NCBI RefSeq assembly: GCF_011761185.1
Contig: NZ_JAAOYM010000001.1
Span: 2,108,001-2,172,000 of the forward strand
Source: Saccharomonospora amisosensis
GTDB lineage: Bacteria; Actinomycetota; Actinomycetes; Mycobacteriales; Pseudonocardiaceae
Direction of reading: 5' to 3'
Length of the DNA stretch: 64,000 bases
Shown: in pieces, positions 1-9,381 of the stretch
How positions within the stretch are numbered: position 1 is the first letter of the stretch
Layout: each line of letters opens with the position of its first letter
Translations under genes and position numbers: made by a program
The notes under the pieces: model-generated
Database searches by the model: none
What the model was told of the DNA's origin: nothing
What the model saw: the letters and a program-made list of their open reading frames with translations, nothing else

Positions 1-1118
<1,118 letters not shown>

Positions 1119-1203
1119 TGACCTCGGCTCCTGACTCTTACGAGTGATCGCTGTACCCGGCTACCCGCATGTCCTGCTTGCCACCCGATCTTAATCGATC
1201 CCG

Positions 1204-1218
1204 AAGGGGTTGCCCCTT
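1204..1218. promoter_or_regulatory. Palindrome AAGGGG-TTG-CCCCTT upstream of tkt
   Basis: Perfect 6-bp inverted repeat with a 3-base centre, between the end of the 1285-1968 gene and the tkt start. The same core and flanking bases (TCC..GAA..GGGGTTGCCCCTT) recur at the start of the HelD/HelR gene near 5098. It could be a protein-binding site or a small terminator for the upstream gene; no T-run follows in either direction. Confidence 0.4.
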
Positions 1219-1284
1219 CCCATCGCGGGCGGGGTGGCTCAACATGACGGGCCGCCGCCAGAGTAGACGACCGGGTAGCCGGGG

Positions 1285-1968
1285 TCAGCGATCCTCCGGC
1301 ATGCCCGGATAGGCCAGCAGCCACTCCGCCAACGCGTGCACCGCCCTTCCGGTGTCGCGTACGGCGCGCTCGTCGTGGCAGGGCGAGTCGGCCAGCCTGG
1401 CCAGCAGTTCGATGCCCCGGTGCGCCCTCGACCGCAACTCGCGGTCGGGCGCGGGCCCTGGGGCCTCGCCGACATCGAGGGTCTCGACAGCGGGGTTCTC
1501 GACAGCGGCGTTCTCGGCAGCGGCGGTGTTGCGGGTGTCGGCGCTTTCGGGCGCGGCACGGCGGGGGTGACCGGTCTGCCCGGCGGGCGGAGGCCACTCC
1601 GCGGGGCGGGAGCACTCCAGGATGCCGCGACCCTCGGTGGCGATGTCGTGCGCCGTCTCGCCGCCGAGCTCGCACACCCGGCCGAACAGTTCGGCCAGCG
1701 CCTCCCACTGGCCACGGGACAGCGTGGTGTGCCCGGCGCGCGGGTCGAGGAGGTAACGCGGCACCGCCTCGACGACGCGACCGTCCAGTTCCGCCGCGCG
1801 CGCGAGGAAGTCGGAGCCGAGCCAGCACACCGCGCGTCCGAGGGCACGAAGTTGCTCGGCGGGCAGTTGCCCGTCGTCCTGATGCGTCATGAGATCGGCG
1901 ACGACCGCGCCGAGCCCCCGGTTCACCTCGGCGGCACGGGTCAGCAGCTCCCGATCGCGACGGATCAT
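1285..1968 (-). CDS. Hypothetical protein, 227 aa
   Basis: Not recognised as a named family. The ATG start has GGGAGG eight bases upstream, and codon use is typical of the region. The N-terminal ~105 and C-terminal ~65 residues are predicted helical and soluble; between them is a low-complexity stretch rich in Ala, Glu, Asn and Pro with short repeats of the type ENAAVENPAVE, likely a flexible linker. No signal peptide or membrane segment is visible. It is divergent from the 74-aa/DUF6879/HTH cassette and shares a 219-bp intergenic region containing an 11-bp inverted repeat, so it may belong to the same regulatory unit. That link is inference from position only. Confidence 0.75.
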   Translation of the reverse strand: MIRRDRELLTRAAEVNRGLGAVVADLMTHQDDGQLPAEQLRALGRAVCWLGSDFLARAAELDGRVVEAVPRYLLDPRAGHTTLSRGQWEALAELFGRVCELGGETAHDIATEGRGILECSRPAEWPPPAGQTGHPRRAAPESADTRNTAAAENAAVENPAVETLDVGEAPGPAPDRELRSRAHRGIELLARLADSPCHDERAVRDTGRAVHALAEWLLAYPGMPEDR

Positions 1969-2048
1969 GCGACCTCCCTGTCCGCCTGTCACCGGCCGGG
2001 CCGGCGCCCGCCTCGTGCGTCGGCCCGGCCGGCTGCCCGCGCCCGCCA

Positions 2049-2082
2049 AGTTGCGCGCAATTTAGCATAGATGCGCGCAACT
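2049..2082. promoter_or_regulatory. Perfect 11-bp inverted repeat, candidate operator
   Basis: AGTTGCGCGCA (2049-2059), a 12-base AT-rich centre, then TGCGCGCAACT (2072-2082). Each arm also contains a near-copy of the palindrome TTGCGCGCAA, with centres about 20 bp apart (two helical turns). It sits in the divergent region between the hypothetical gene at 1968 and the cassette starting at 2188, a natural place for binding by the cassette's HTH protein. Binding is inferred. Confidence 0.5.
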
Positions 2083-2143
2083 ACCGGTTGGTTGCACACT
2101 AATGAGCGATCGTGGCGAAAATGCGGTCGGACCGGCTTTGATC

Positions 2144-2171
2144 TTGGATCGAGGTTGCTCGCCCATACCCT
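2144..2171 (+). promoter_or_regulatory. Predicted promoter of the DUF6879 cassette
   Basis: A -35 box TTGGAT (2144-2149), 16-base spacer and -10 box TACCCT (2166-2171) give a predicted transcript start near 2178, just upstream of the GGAGGA ribosome site for the ATG at 2188. Predicted by eye from the housekeeping consensus. Confidence 0.45.
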
Positions 2172-2187
2172 CAGACACGGAGGAACG

Positions 2188-2412
2188 ATGAAGGTGACCT
2201 ACCTTGGCTCAACCTCGACCGTCGGTCAGTGCCCGACCGTGTATGCCACGGACCGGGGCACCTTTCTGATCCAGGGGGACATCGTGACCGACGCGGAGGC
2301 GCTCGCCGAGTTGCGCAGGCACGGCAACGGCATCCCGGCGCACGAGACCGTGGTGGAGGTCCCGGTCGAGCTGATGCGGTTCGTCCCGGCACCACAGCTG
2401 GCGGCCGACTGA
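2188..2412 (+). CDS. Small conserved protein, 74 aa, first gene of DUF6879 cassette
   Basis: A small soluble protein of unknown function. The start ATG has GGAGGA six bases upstream; a longer frame exists but has no ribosome site. Its N-terminus reads KVTYLGSTSTVGQCPTVYATD, which resembles small proteins I associate with DUF6879 genes in actinomycetes; this is recall and was not searched. It has one Cys and many acidic residues (estimated acidic pI). Its stop codon overlaps the ATG of the next gene (TGATG), implying translational coupling and joint function with the DUF6879 protein and the HTH regulator. It may play the role that small DUF397 proteins play beside related regulators, but its sequence is not DUF397-like. 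Confidence 0.75.
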   Translation: MKVTYLGSTSTVGQCPTVYATDRGTFLIQGDIVTDAEALAELRRHGNGIPAHETVVEVPVELMRFVPAPQLAAD

Positions 2413-2942
2413 TGCCGCCGCCGCTGGTCACCGGCAAGGCATGGGCCGAGCTGTTCACCCGATACCGGCATCGCGCGTGGCGCTACGAGTGCCAGGGCGA
2501 GTACCACGAGCCGTACGAGACCGAGCCGCTGCGCAGGTTCCTCGCGGGAGAACCCTACGACCTGGAGTACATGCGACCCTGGCTGGACAGCATCCGGCGG
2601 GCGGTGGCACAGGGCAAGAGTGTCGCCCGGGTGCGTGTACTCACCCTGCCGCTGACCGACTACCTGCGCTTCGAGATGAGCGTGGCGCAGCTCAACGCGG
2701 CGGCGGGCGAGGACATCCGGGTCATCGACGCCGAGCGCGCCGAGCAGTTGCGACTCGGTGACCGAGACTTCTGGATATTCGACGACGACACGGTCGCGCT
2801 CATGCATTTCGGCACGCGCGGCTTCGAAGGTGCGACCATCGAGTCCGAGCCGGAGGCGACCGCGCCCTACCGGCTCATCCGCGACCGGGCGTGGCGGCAC
2901 GCCCGGCCGTTTCACGACCATCCAGCGCTAGCGCGCAGCTGA
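2412..2942 (+). CDS. DUF6879 family protein, 176 aa
   Basis: Family assignment is by overall pattern: an N-terminal segment ending in Tyr/Trp-rich RAWRYECQGEY, then PYETEPLRRFL, and a C-terminal block with DRDFWIFDDDTVALMHF. The molecular function of DUF6879 is unknown. The ATG overlaps the stop of the preceding 74-aa gene, and the HTH gene begins seven bases after its stop, so the three are very likely one transcript. There is no signal peptide or membrane helix. DUF6879 proteins are commonly found next to DUF5753-type regulators in actinomycetes, which supports a regulatory or toxin-antitoxin-like module, but no biochemical role can be read from the sequence. Confidence 0.8.
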   Translation: MPPPLVTGKAWAELFTRYRHRAWRYECQGEYHEPYETEPLRRFLAGEPYDLEYMRPWLDSIRRAVAQGKSVARVRVLTLPLTDYLRFEMSVAQLNAAAGEDIRVIDAERAEQLRLGDRDFWIFDDDTVALMHFGTRGFEGATIESEPEATAPYRLIRDRAWRHARPFHDHPALARS

Positions 2943-2949
2943 GGAGCCC

Positions 2950-3768
2950 GTGACCAGCTTCGAGCACAGGAAGTCCGCATTCGGCGACAGCCTTCGCCAG
3001 CTCCGAGGTGGGCTGAGCGCGAAGGCTGTCGCCGCGGGCGCGGGCTGGCCTGCGCACAAGCAGTCGAAGATCGAGAACGGCAGGCAACTGCCCACCGCGG
3101 ACGAACTCGACCTGCTGCTACGGCTGCTCGACGCGCCCGCCACCACGGCGGCGCGGCTGCGCAACGAGCGCGCCGCCATCGAGGACGAGCGGGTGGTGTG
3201 GCGGCAGCGGGTGCGAGCGGGTTACCGCGCACGGCAGGACGAGGCGCTGGCCATCGAGACCTCGGCCACGACGATCAGGGCGGTTGAGCTCAGCGTCGTT
3301 CCCGGACTGCTGCAGACCGCCGACTACGCACACGCCGTGCTGAGCACCGCGCGCGAACTGCACGGCGGCACCGACGATCTCACCGAGGCCGTCCGGGTAC
3401 GGATGCGCCGCCAGCACGTGCTCTACGAACCGGGCCGCACGCTGGGGTTCCTGCTCGCCGAGTCGGCGTTGTGGCACCCCGTGGCGCCACCGGAGGTGAT
3501 GGCCGCGCAGCTGCACCGGCTGCTGGCCACGATCGGCGTGCCGAACCTGCGGTTGGGCATCCTGCCCGCCCGCACCCGGTTGCCTGTCGTGCCGCTGCAC
3601 GGGTTCTGGATTCTCGACGAGGTGGTGCTCGTCGAGGACCTTAGTGGCGAACGTCGCATCACCGATCCACGCGAGGTCGACACCTACCGCGCCGCCGTCG
3701 AGCGGCTGTGGGAAGTGGCTGCCGAAGGGGACCGGGCACGCGAAATCCTGGCCCGCATCGAATACTGA
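2950..3768 (+). CDS. XRE-type HTH regulator with DUF5753 (Scr1-like), 272 aa
   Basis: Residues ~10-65 form a helix-turn-helix of the XRE type (LSAKAVAAGAGWPAHKQSKIENG contains the recognition region). Residues ~85-265 match the DUF5753 effector domain, with the usual blocks AIETSATTIRAVELSVVPGLLQTADYA and ITDPREVDTYRAAVERLW in part. Such proteins are abundant in actinomycetes and are grouped as Scr1/WhiJ-like regulators that work with small partner proteins. The GTG start follows GAGGAG by only a few bases. It closes the cassette with the 74-aa and DUF6879 proteins, and probably binds the inverted repeat at 2049-2082 (inference). The usual DUF397 partner is absent from this locus. Confidence 0.88.
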   Translation: MTSFEHRKSAFGDSLRQLRGGLSAKAVAAGAGWPAHKQSKIENGRQLPTADELDLLLRLLDAPATTAARLRNERAAIEDERVVWRQRVRAGYRARQDEALAIETSATTIRAVELSVVPGLLQTADYAHAVLSTARELHGGTDDLTEAVRVRMRRQHVLYEPGRTLGFLLAESALWHPVAPPEVMAAQLHRLLATIGVPNLRLGILPARTRLPVVPLHGFWILDEVVLVEDLSGERRITDPREVDTYRAAVERLWEVAAEGDRAREILARIEY

Positions 3769-3969
3769 GCAACACACCACTGGTCCGCACGTCCGCGCAG
3801 GTCGACCGGCGGTTGTCTAGGGCGGCTCCTCGCGGGGCGGTGCCGGGCGCGGTCGCGGCGGGTCGACCCCGCCGGATGCCGCCGCACGTTCACCGGGAAC
3901 CTCTACTACGATCTGTCAAGGTGCCGCGTTCACGTGGCGAGGCACCGGCAGTCTGACGCAGGGAGCGAG

Positions 3970-4995
3970 ATGTCGTTGGTGGCGCACGGGCGCGGAGACC
4001 AGGTCGGCGACCGGGTCGGCGCCGTGCAACCCGCTGCTGGAACGGCCGTGGCAGGCGGACCAGGTGGCAGGCAGGTCGAACAGGGCGGACAGGGCGGACG
4101 CAGCCTCCGCGCGGTTGTCGGCGCCTACGCCGCACTCGCCAAGCCGCGAGTCATCGAGCTGCTGCTGGTCACCACGATCCCCGCGATGTTCCTCGCAGGC
4201 AGGGAGATCCCGTCGCCGTGGCTGGTGCTGGCCACGCTTGTCGGCGGGACGATGGCCGCGGGCAGCGCGAACGCGTTGAACTGCGTGATCGACGCCGACA
4301 TCGACAAGGTCATGCACCGCACGCGGCGGCGGCCGCTGGTGCGTGACTCGGTGCCCCCGCGCAATGCCCTGGCCTTCGGACTCTCCCTCGGTGTGGCGTC
4401 GTTCGCGGTGCTGTACCTCGCCGTCAACTTGCTCGCCGCCGTGCTGGCCGTCGCCACGATCGGCTTCTACATCTTCGTCTACACGCTGCTGCTGAAGCGC
4501 CGCACACCGCAGAACGTGGTCTGGGGCGGCGCTGCGGGCTGCATGCCGGTCATCATCGGCTGGGCCGCCGTGCAGGGCACGGTGGAATGGCCCGCGTTCG
4601 TGATGTTCGGTGTGATCTTCTTCTGGACGCCGCCGCACACCTGGGCGCTGGCGATGAAGTACCGCGAGGACTACCAGCGCGCCGGTGTTCCGATGCTGCC
4701 CGTGGTGGCAACGCCCAAGCACGTGGCGAAGCAGATCGTCGTCTACTCCTGGGTGATGGTGGGCTGGACACTGCTGCTCGCACCGGCCACCAGTTGGCTC
4801 TACGCGGCGTTCGCGGCGCTGGCGGGGGCGTGGTTCCTGTACTACGCCCACCGGTTGTACGCCGCGGCGGGCAGGGGCGAGCCGACCAAGCCGATGGCGC
4901 TGTTCCACCGTTCCAACACCTACCTGATGATCGTGTTCGTCGCGTTGGCCGTCGATGCCGCGATCGGGCTGCCCGTGCTCGGCCTGCCCTTCTGA
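3970..4995 (+). CDS. ctaB: Protoheme IX farnesyltransferase (heme O synthase)
   Basis: Polytopic UbiA-family membrane enzyme that attaches a farnesyl group to heme B, making heme O for aa3-type cytochrome oxidase. The 341-residue protein has about nine hydrophobic segments after a ~45-residue Gly-rich, poorly conserved N-terminus. Prenyl-diphosphate/Mg-binding motifs are visible: NCVIDADID at about 104-112 and [12 protein letters not shown] at about 234. KPRVIELLL near 57-65 marks the start of the conserved core. The start ATG has GGGAG upstream; a frame-compatible ATG 12 codons earlier lacks one. The partner heme A synthase ctaA is at 15.4-16.4 kb on the opposite strand. Confidence 0.95.
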   Translation: MSLVAHGRGDQVGDRVGAVQPAAGTAVAGGPGGRQVEQGGQGGRSLRAVVGAYAALAKPRVIELLLVTTIPAMFLAGREIPSPWLVLATLVGGTMAAGSANALNCVIDADIDKVMHRTRRRPLVRDSVPPRNALAFGLSLGVASFAVLYLAVNLLAAVLAVATIGFYIFVYTLLLKRRTPQNVVWGGAAGCMPVIIGWAAVQGTVEWPAFVMFGVIFFWTPPHTWALAMKYREDYQRAGVPMLPVVATPKHVAKQIVVYSWVMVGWTLLLAPATSWLYAAFAALAGAWFLYYAHRLYAAAGRGEPTKPMALFHRSNTYLMIVFVALAVDAAIGLPVLGLPF

Positions 4996-5097
4996 CACCG
5001 GGGCAGCGGCAGGGCACCCGCGGGGGAATTCCAGGGGCGGGGCGATCGTTGTTGGTCGGTTAGGCGAATGCATCCGACACCGAACGACTCCGAAAGT

Positions 5098-5108
5098 GGG
5101 GTTGCCCC
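5098..5108. promoter_or_regulatory. GGGG-TTG-CCCC palindrome at the HelD/HelR start
   Basis: Short palindrome immediately before and touching the proposed TTG start codon (5109). It shares its core and flanks with the palindrome upstream of tkt at 1204-1218. HelR-type genes in actinomycetes are known to carry a palindromic rifamycin-associated element upstream; whether this is that element cannot be decided without the exact consensus. Confidence 0.35.
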
Positions 5109-7553
5109 TTGTCCGTGTCCCCGTCTCATCGGGAGCCCGACAGCCACGCCGACACCGTCACCACCGAACGCTCGCACAGGGCCGCCGATATCGCGGCGGA
5201 GCAGTCGTACGTATCCGCGCTGTACGAGCGGCTTGACGCCGAGCGGGAACTGGCGGCGCGCAGGCTGGACGAGGCGCTGCGTTCCAGCGGCGGCCCGCCG
5301 CAGGCCCAGGCCGAGCGCGAGGCCGCGACCAGGACGTACAGCGACCGCTTGGCCCAGCTCGGCGCCGTCGAGCAGGGGTTGTGCTTCGGCAGGCTCGACT
5401 TCTCACCCGGACACGACGGCGACTCGCCGCTCTACATCGGGCGGCTCGGGCTGTTCGACTCCGACGACGACTACCGTCCGCTGCTGCTGGACTGGCGCGC
5501 GCCCGCGGCGAGGCCGTTCTACCTGGCCACGGCCGCGTCGCCGGACGGGGTGTACCGCCGCAGGCACATCCGCACGCTGACCAGGAAGGTCGTCGGCCTT
5601 GACGACGAGGTGCTGCGACTCGACGCGGCGCAGCACAGTGACCATCTCGGTCTGGCGGGGGAGGCCGCGTTGCTGGCCGCGCTTGAGCGCAGGCGCACCG
5701 GTGAGATGTCCGACATCGTCGCGACGATCCAGGCCGAGCAGGACCGCATCATCCGCGCCGATCCCGGCGGCGTGCTGGTGGTGCAGGGGGGTCCCGGCAC
5801 CGGCAAGACCGCGGTCGCGCTGCACCGCGCCGCGTACCTGCTCTACACCTACCGGCGGCAGTTGACGACGCGCGGGGTGCTCGTGGTGGGGCCCAACAGC
5901 ACGTTCCTGCGCTACATCGGCCAGGTGCTGCCCTCGCTCGGCGAGACCGGCGTGTTGCTGGCCACCATCGGCGAGCTTTTTCCCGGCCTCGCGGCCACCG
6001 GACTCGACTCCTCGGCCGCCGCCGAGGTGAAGGGCCGCGCGGTGATGGTGGACGTGCTGGCCGCGGCCGTGGCCGACCGGCAGGTTGTGCCCACCGACGC
6101 GCTGGCCGTCGACGTCGACGGCGAGGTGCTCACCCTGGACCGGGCCACGTGCGAACGGGCCAGGGCCAAGGCGCGCGGCACGCTGCGCCCGCACAACCCC
6201 GCCCGGCGGGTGTTCGTCGACGACCTGCTCGACGCGCTGGCGCAGCAGTCCGCGAGCAAGCTTGAGGCGAGCGTGCTGGACGACGTGCCACAGGTGCCGC
6301 TCGCCGAGGGCGAGTCCGACGACGCCGACCTGCTGGACGCGCGCGACCACGCAGCGATCCGGGAGGAGCTGGCCAGCGACGAGCGGGTGCTCGCCGCGCT
6401 CAACACGCTGTGGCCGAAGCTCACGCCGCAGGAACTGCTGAGCGATCTGCTCACCGATCCGGCACGGCTGCGCCGTGCAGGCGAGGGGTTGCTTGACGAC
6501 GCCGACCGGGCTGCGCTGCTGCGCCGGCCCGGTTCGCTGTGGACGCCCGCCGACGTGCCGCTGCTCGACGAGCTGGCCGAACTTCTCGGCGAGGACGACA
6601 CCGAGGCCCGCGAGCGCAGGGAGCGCAGGCGGCGTGAGCAGCGCGCCTACGCACAGGGCGTGCTGCACGTGCTTGAGCAGGACGAGGAGATCCTCGACGA
6701 GGAGATCATCCGGGTCCGCGACGTGCTCGACGCCGAACTACTTGCCGAGCGCCAGGAGGCCAGCAACGACCTCACCGCGGCGCAGCGGGCGGCCATGGAC
6801 CGTTCCTGGACGTTCGGGCACGTGATCGTGGACGAGGCGCAGGAGCTTTCGGCGATGGATTGGCGGTTGCTGATGCGACGCTGCCCGAGCCGGTCGATGA
6901 CCATCGTCGGTGACGTGGCCCAGACCGGCTCGGCCTCGGGCACCTCGGCGTGGGGCCGGGTGCTGCAGCCCTACGTCGGTGATCGGTGGCGGCTGCGCGA
7001 GCTGACGGTGAACTACCGCACGCCCGCCGAGATCATGGAGCTGGCCGGACGGGTGCTCGCCGAGATCGACTCGGGCCTGTCCGCGCCGGTGTCGGTGCGC
7101 GGCACCGGGGTTTCGCCGTGGCAACGGCAGGTGCCCGCCGGTGAGGTGGCGCACCGGTTGCGGACCGTGGTCGACGCGGAGCTGGCCGAGCTGGACGGCG
7201 GCACCCTGGCGGTGCTGTGTCCGGCGTCGCTGGAGGCGCCGCTGTCCGCCGAGCTGGCAGAGACCGCGGGCGCGGCGGGCACGGTGGACATGGTGGGCGG
7301 GATGGACGGCGGGATGGCTGACGAGGCCGGCTCCGCGCGGCCACAGCCGAGGGTCTCGGTGCTCACCGTGGAACGGGCCAAGGGCCTGGAGTTCGACGGG
7401 GTCGTGCTGGTGGCGCCCGACGAGATCCTGCGCGACTCGCCGAAGGGGCTCAACGACCTCTACGTGGCGTTGACACGGGCGACGCAGCGGCTCGGGATCA
7501 TCCACACCTCCCGGGTTCCGGCCGTGCTCTCAGGTGCGCAAAGCGGCCGGTAG
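5109..7553 (+). CDS. helD: HelD/HelR-like RNA polymerase-associated ATPase, 814 aa
   Basis: UvrD/Rep-like superfamily 1 ATPase. Actinobacterial HelD/HelR proteins bind RNA polymerase, clear stalled complexes and in some species displace rifamycins. The N-terminal ~120 residues are a helical coiled-coil arm, followed by the Walker A loop GGPGTGKT at 227-234, a long helical insertion rich in Arg/Glu (about 350-560), Walker B VIVDEAQE near 573-580, and C-terminal motifs with SVLTVERAKGLEFDGV and LYVALTRATQRL. The start is uncertain: TTG at 5109 or GTG at 5115; no strong ribosome site is present and a palindrome overlaps the region, so leaderless translation is possible. Length fits the family. 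Distinguishing HelD from HelR needs alignment of the secondary-channel arm. Confidence 0.85.
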   Translation: MSVSPSHREPDSHADTVTTERSHRAADIAAEQSYVSALYERLDAERELAARRLDEALRSSGGPPQAQAEREAATRTYSDRLAQLGAVEQGLCFGRLDFSPGHDGDSPLYIGRLGLFDSDDDYRPLLLDWRAPAARPFYLATAASPDGVYRRRHIRTLTRKVVGLDDEVLRLDAAQHSDHLGLAGEAALLAALERRRTGEMSDIVATIQAEQDRIIRADPGGVLVVQGGPGTGKTAVALHRAAYLLYTYRRQLTTRGVLVVGPNSTFLRYIGQVLPSLGETGVLLATIGELFPGLAATGLDSSAAAEVKGRAVMVDVLAAAVADRQVVPTDALAVDVDGEVLTLDRATCERARAKARGTLRPHNPARRVFVDDLLDALAQQSASKLEASVLDDVPQVPLAEGESDDADLLDARDHAAIREELASDERVLAALNTLWPKLTPQELLSDLLTDPARLRRAGEGLLDDADRAALLRRPGSLWTPADVPLLDELAELLGEDDTEARERRERRRREQRAYAQGVLHVLEQDEEILDEEIIRVRDVLDAELLAERQEASNDLTAAQRAAMDRSWTFGHVIVDEAQELSAMDWRLLMRRCPSRSMTIVGDVAQTGSASGTSAWGRVLQPYVGDRWRLRELTVNYRTPAEIMELAGRVLAEIDSGLSAPVSVRGTGVSPWQRQVPAGEVAHRLRTVVDAELAELDGGTLAVLCPASLEAPLSAELAETAGAAGTVDMVGGMDGGMADEAGSARPQPRVSVLTVERAKGLEFDGVVLVAPDEILRDSPKGLNDLYVALTRATQRLGIIHTSRVPAVLSGAQSGR

Positions 7554-7574
7554 GCGCCCAGCTAGGGTGTCCAC

Positions 7575-8144
7575 ATGCGCAATGCTGGCAAGATCATCGC
7601 GGTGGCGGCGTTCGCCGTCGGGCTGGTGGCGTGCTCACCGCCGAACGAGCAGCCCTCCGACCTGCCGCCGGGCGCGGAGCCCACGCCCACGTCGGCGGCC
7701 GCTCCCACCCAGACGACCCCGCAGGGCAAGGAGTGCACGGCCGAGGACATCACGGTCCGGCAGCAGCCGGACACGATCGGTCCGAACGTGGAGATCCCGC
7801 AGGACTGCGAGGCACCCACCCGGCTGCTGACCAGAGACCTGGAGCGAGGCCAGGGACCCGCCGCTGAGCAGGGCAGCACGGTACAGGCCGACTACCAGCT
7901 GGTGTCGTGGTCCGACGGGCAGGTCCAGGAGAACACCTTCGACCAGCAGGCTTCGCTGACCATCACGCTCGGCGAGCCGCACGAGTTCGATGGCTGGGAC
8001 GAGGCACTGAGCGGCATCCGGGAAGGCGGGCGCAGGTTGGTGCTGGTGCCCGCCGGGATGGGCTTCGGTGACGCCGCGGGCGAGCCGCTCGCCGACGAGC
8101 CACTTGCCGTCGTCGTCGACGCCTTCAGCGTGCGAAGCCAGTAG
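7575..8144 (+). CDS. FKBP-type peptidyl-prolyl isomerase-like lipoprotein, 189 aa
   Basis: Exported lipoprotein: a basic N-terminus, a hydrophobic stretch and lipobox LVAC place the lipid-modified Cys at residue 20. A Pro/Thr-rich linker (about 25-50) tethers the domain to the membrane. Residues ~90-188 resemble the FKBP fold: STVQADYQLVSWSDGQ, then FDGWDEALSGIREGGRRLVLVP, and a GFG turn. Several active-site aromatics of classical FKBPs are not obvious, so it may act as a chaperone rather than an isomerase. The ATG lies 21 bases after the HelD stop, so the two may be cotranscribed. It converges on qor, with a repeat-rich region between them. Confidence 0.75.
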   Translation: MRNAGKIIAVAAFAVGLVACSPPNEQPSDLPPGAEPTPTSAAAPTQTTPQGKECTAEDITVRQQPDTIGPNVEIPQDCEAPTRLLTRDLERGQGPAAEQGSTVQADYQLVSWSDGQVQENTFDQQASLTITLGEPHEFDGWDEALSGIREGGRRLVLVPAGMGFGDAAGEPLADEPLAVVVDAFSVRSQ

Positions 8145-8168
8145 CGACAGCCGCACCTGCCGTTCGGC

Positions 8169-8275
8169 CGGGGTCGTGGGGCGCCGCTGAGGTCAGCTGA
8201 GGTCACGGCGGCCAGCTGAGGTCACTGGGACGCGCTGGGACGCGTTGAGACGTGCTGAGGGCACCCACGACCCCG
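8169..8275. repeat. 12-bp inverted repeat enclosing decamer repeats
   Basis: A perfect 12-bp inverted repeat (8169-8180, CGGGGTCGTGGG; 8264-8275, CCCACGACCCCG) encloses short direct repeats: GCTGAGGTCA at 8186, 8196 and 8215, and CTGGGACGCG at 8225 and 8235, with a diverged copy at 8245. It lies between the convergent genes for the FKBP-like lipoprotein and Qor, so it may end transcription in both directions. This function is inferred. Confidence 0.6.
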
Positions 8276-8280
8276 TCCGG

Positions 8281-9252
8281 TCACGGCAACAACAGCACCT
8301 TTCCCGTTGTGCGGCGGCCCTCCAGGTCCTCGTGGGCCTCGCGGGCCTGCCGCAACGGGTACCGCTGCCCGACGCGTACCGTCAGCGTCCCCGCCCGCAC
8401 GGCCTCCAGCAGTTCGGAGGCTCGCCACGTGGACTCCTCGCGCGTCCGCGTGTAGTCGGCGATCTTGGGCCGCGTCAGGTACAGCGAGCCGCCCGCGTTG
8501 AGTCGCTGCGGGTCGATCGGCGGTACCGGGCCGCTGGAAGCGCCGAACAGCGCGAGCAGCCCCCTCGGCCGCAGACACGACAGGCTGCCCTCGTAGGTGG
8601 ACTTGCCGACACCGTCGTAGACCACCGGCACGCCCGCGCCGTCGGTGAGTTCCCGGGTTGCTTCCACGAAGTCCCGCTCGGTGTATCGGATCACCTCGTC
8701 GGCGCCCGCGTCTCGAGCGAGCTGCTCCTTCTCCGGTGTCGACACGGTGCCGATGACCCTGGCGCCCTTCGCTTTCGCCAACTGCACCAGCAGTAGCCCG
8801 ACACCACCGGCCGCGGCGTGTACCAGCACGGTCTCGCCTTCGCTGACCGCGTAGGTCGAGTTCAGCAGGTAGTGGGCGGTGATGCCCTGTAGCAGCAGCG
8901 CCGCGGCGGACTCGTCGGACACGCCGTCGGGCACGGCGAAGGCGATGTCGGCGGGCACCAGGGCCTGCTGCGCGTAGCCACCGGGCGTGCCTTGCCAGGC
9001 CACCCGATCGCCCACGGCGAAGTCGTGTACCTCGGACCCGACGGCGGCCACAGTGCCCGCGCCCTCCAACCCCGGCGTGTAGGGCAGCTCCATCGGGTAG
9101 ATGCCGGACCGCTGGTAGGTGTCGATGAAGTTGACCCCCGCCGCCGCGACGTCGACCAGGATCTCCCGGGGACCGGGACCGCCGATCTCGACGTCGCTGA
9201 CTTCGAGCACCTCGGGGCCGCCGGTTCGCCGTACCCGCACCGCCGTGGCCAT
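8281..9252 (-). CDS. qor: NADPH:quinone oxidoreductase (zinc-free MDR family)
   Basis: Single-electron quinone reductase of the medium-chain dehydrogenase/reductase superfamily, soluble. The catalytic-domain pattern GVNFIDTYQRSGIYP and ELPYTPGLEGAGTV is typical of Qor, and the nucleotide-binding motif appears as HAAAGGVGLLLVQLAKAKGA near 145-165. The structural and catalytic zinc ligands of alcohol dehydrogenases are missing, as expected for this subgroup. Start ATG is preceded by AGAAGGAG with five-base spacing; an upstream in-frame GTG two codons earlier is less likely. The position corresponds to Rv1454c in the mycobacterial ctaB-suf region. Confidence 0.92.
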   Translation of the reverse strand: MATAVRVRRTGGPEVLEVSDVEIGGPGPREILVDVAAAGVNFIDTYQRSGIYPMELPYTPGLEGAGTVAAVGSEVHDFAVGDRVAWQGTPGGYAQQALVPADIAFAVPDGVSDESAAALLLQGITAHYLLNSTYAVSEGETVLVHAAAGGVGLLLVQLAKAKGARVIGTVSTPEKEQLARDAGADEVIRYTERDFVEATRELTDGAGVPVVYDGVGKSTYEGSLSCLRPRGLLALFGASSGPVPPIDPQRLNAGGSLYLTRPKIADYTRTREESTWRASELLEAVRAGTLTVRVGQRYPLRQAREAHEDLEGRRTTGKVLLLP

Positions 9253-9381
9253 ACGCACTCCTTCTTCGTCCTCGTTGGTTGTTTAGCAGGGCCGCGACCA
9301 GGCTAAACACTCAGCAGCGTGGTGTGCGGTAACCTGCGGTGACCGCCGTTTCCAGCCACCACGGACGCAGATCATGCCGGA

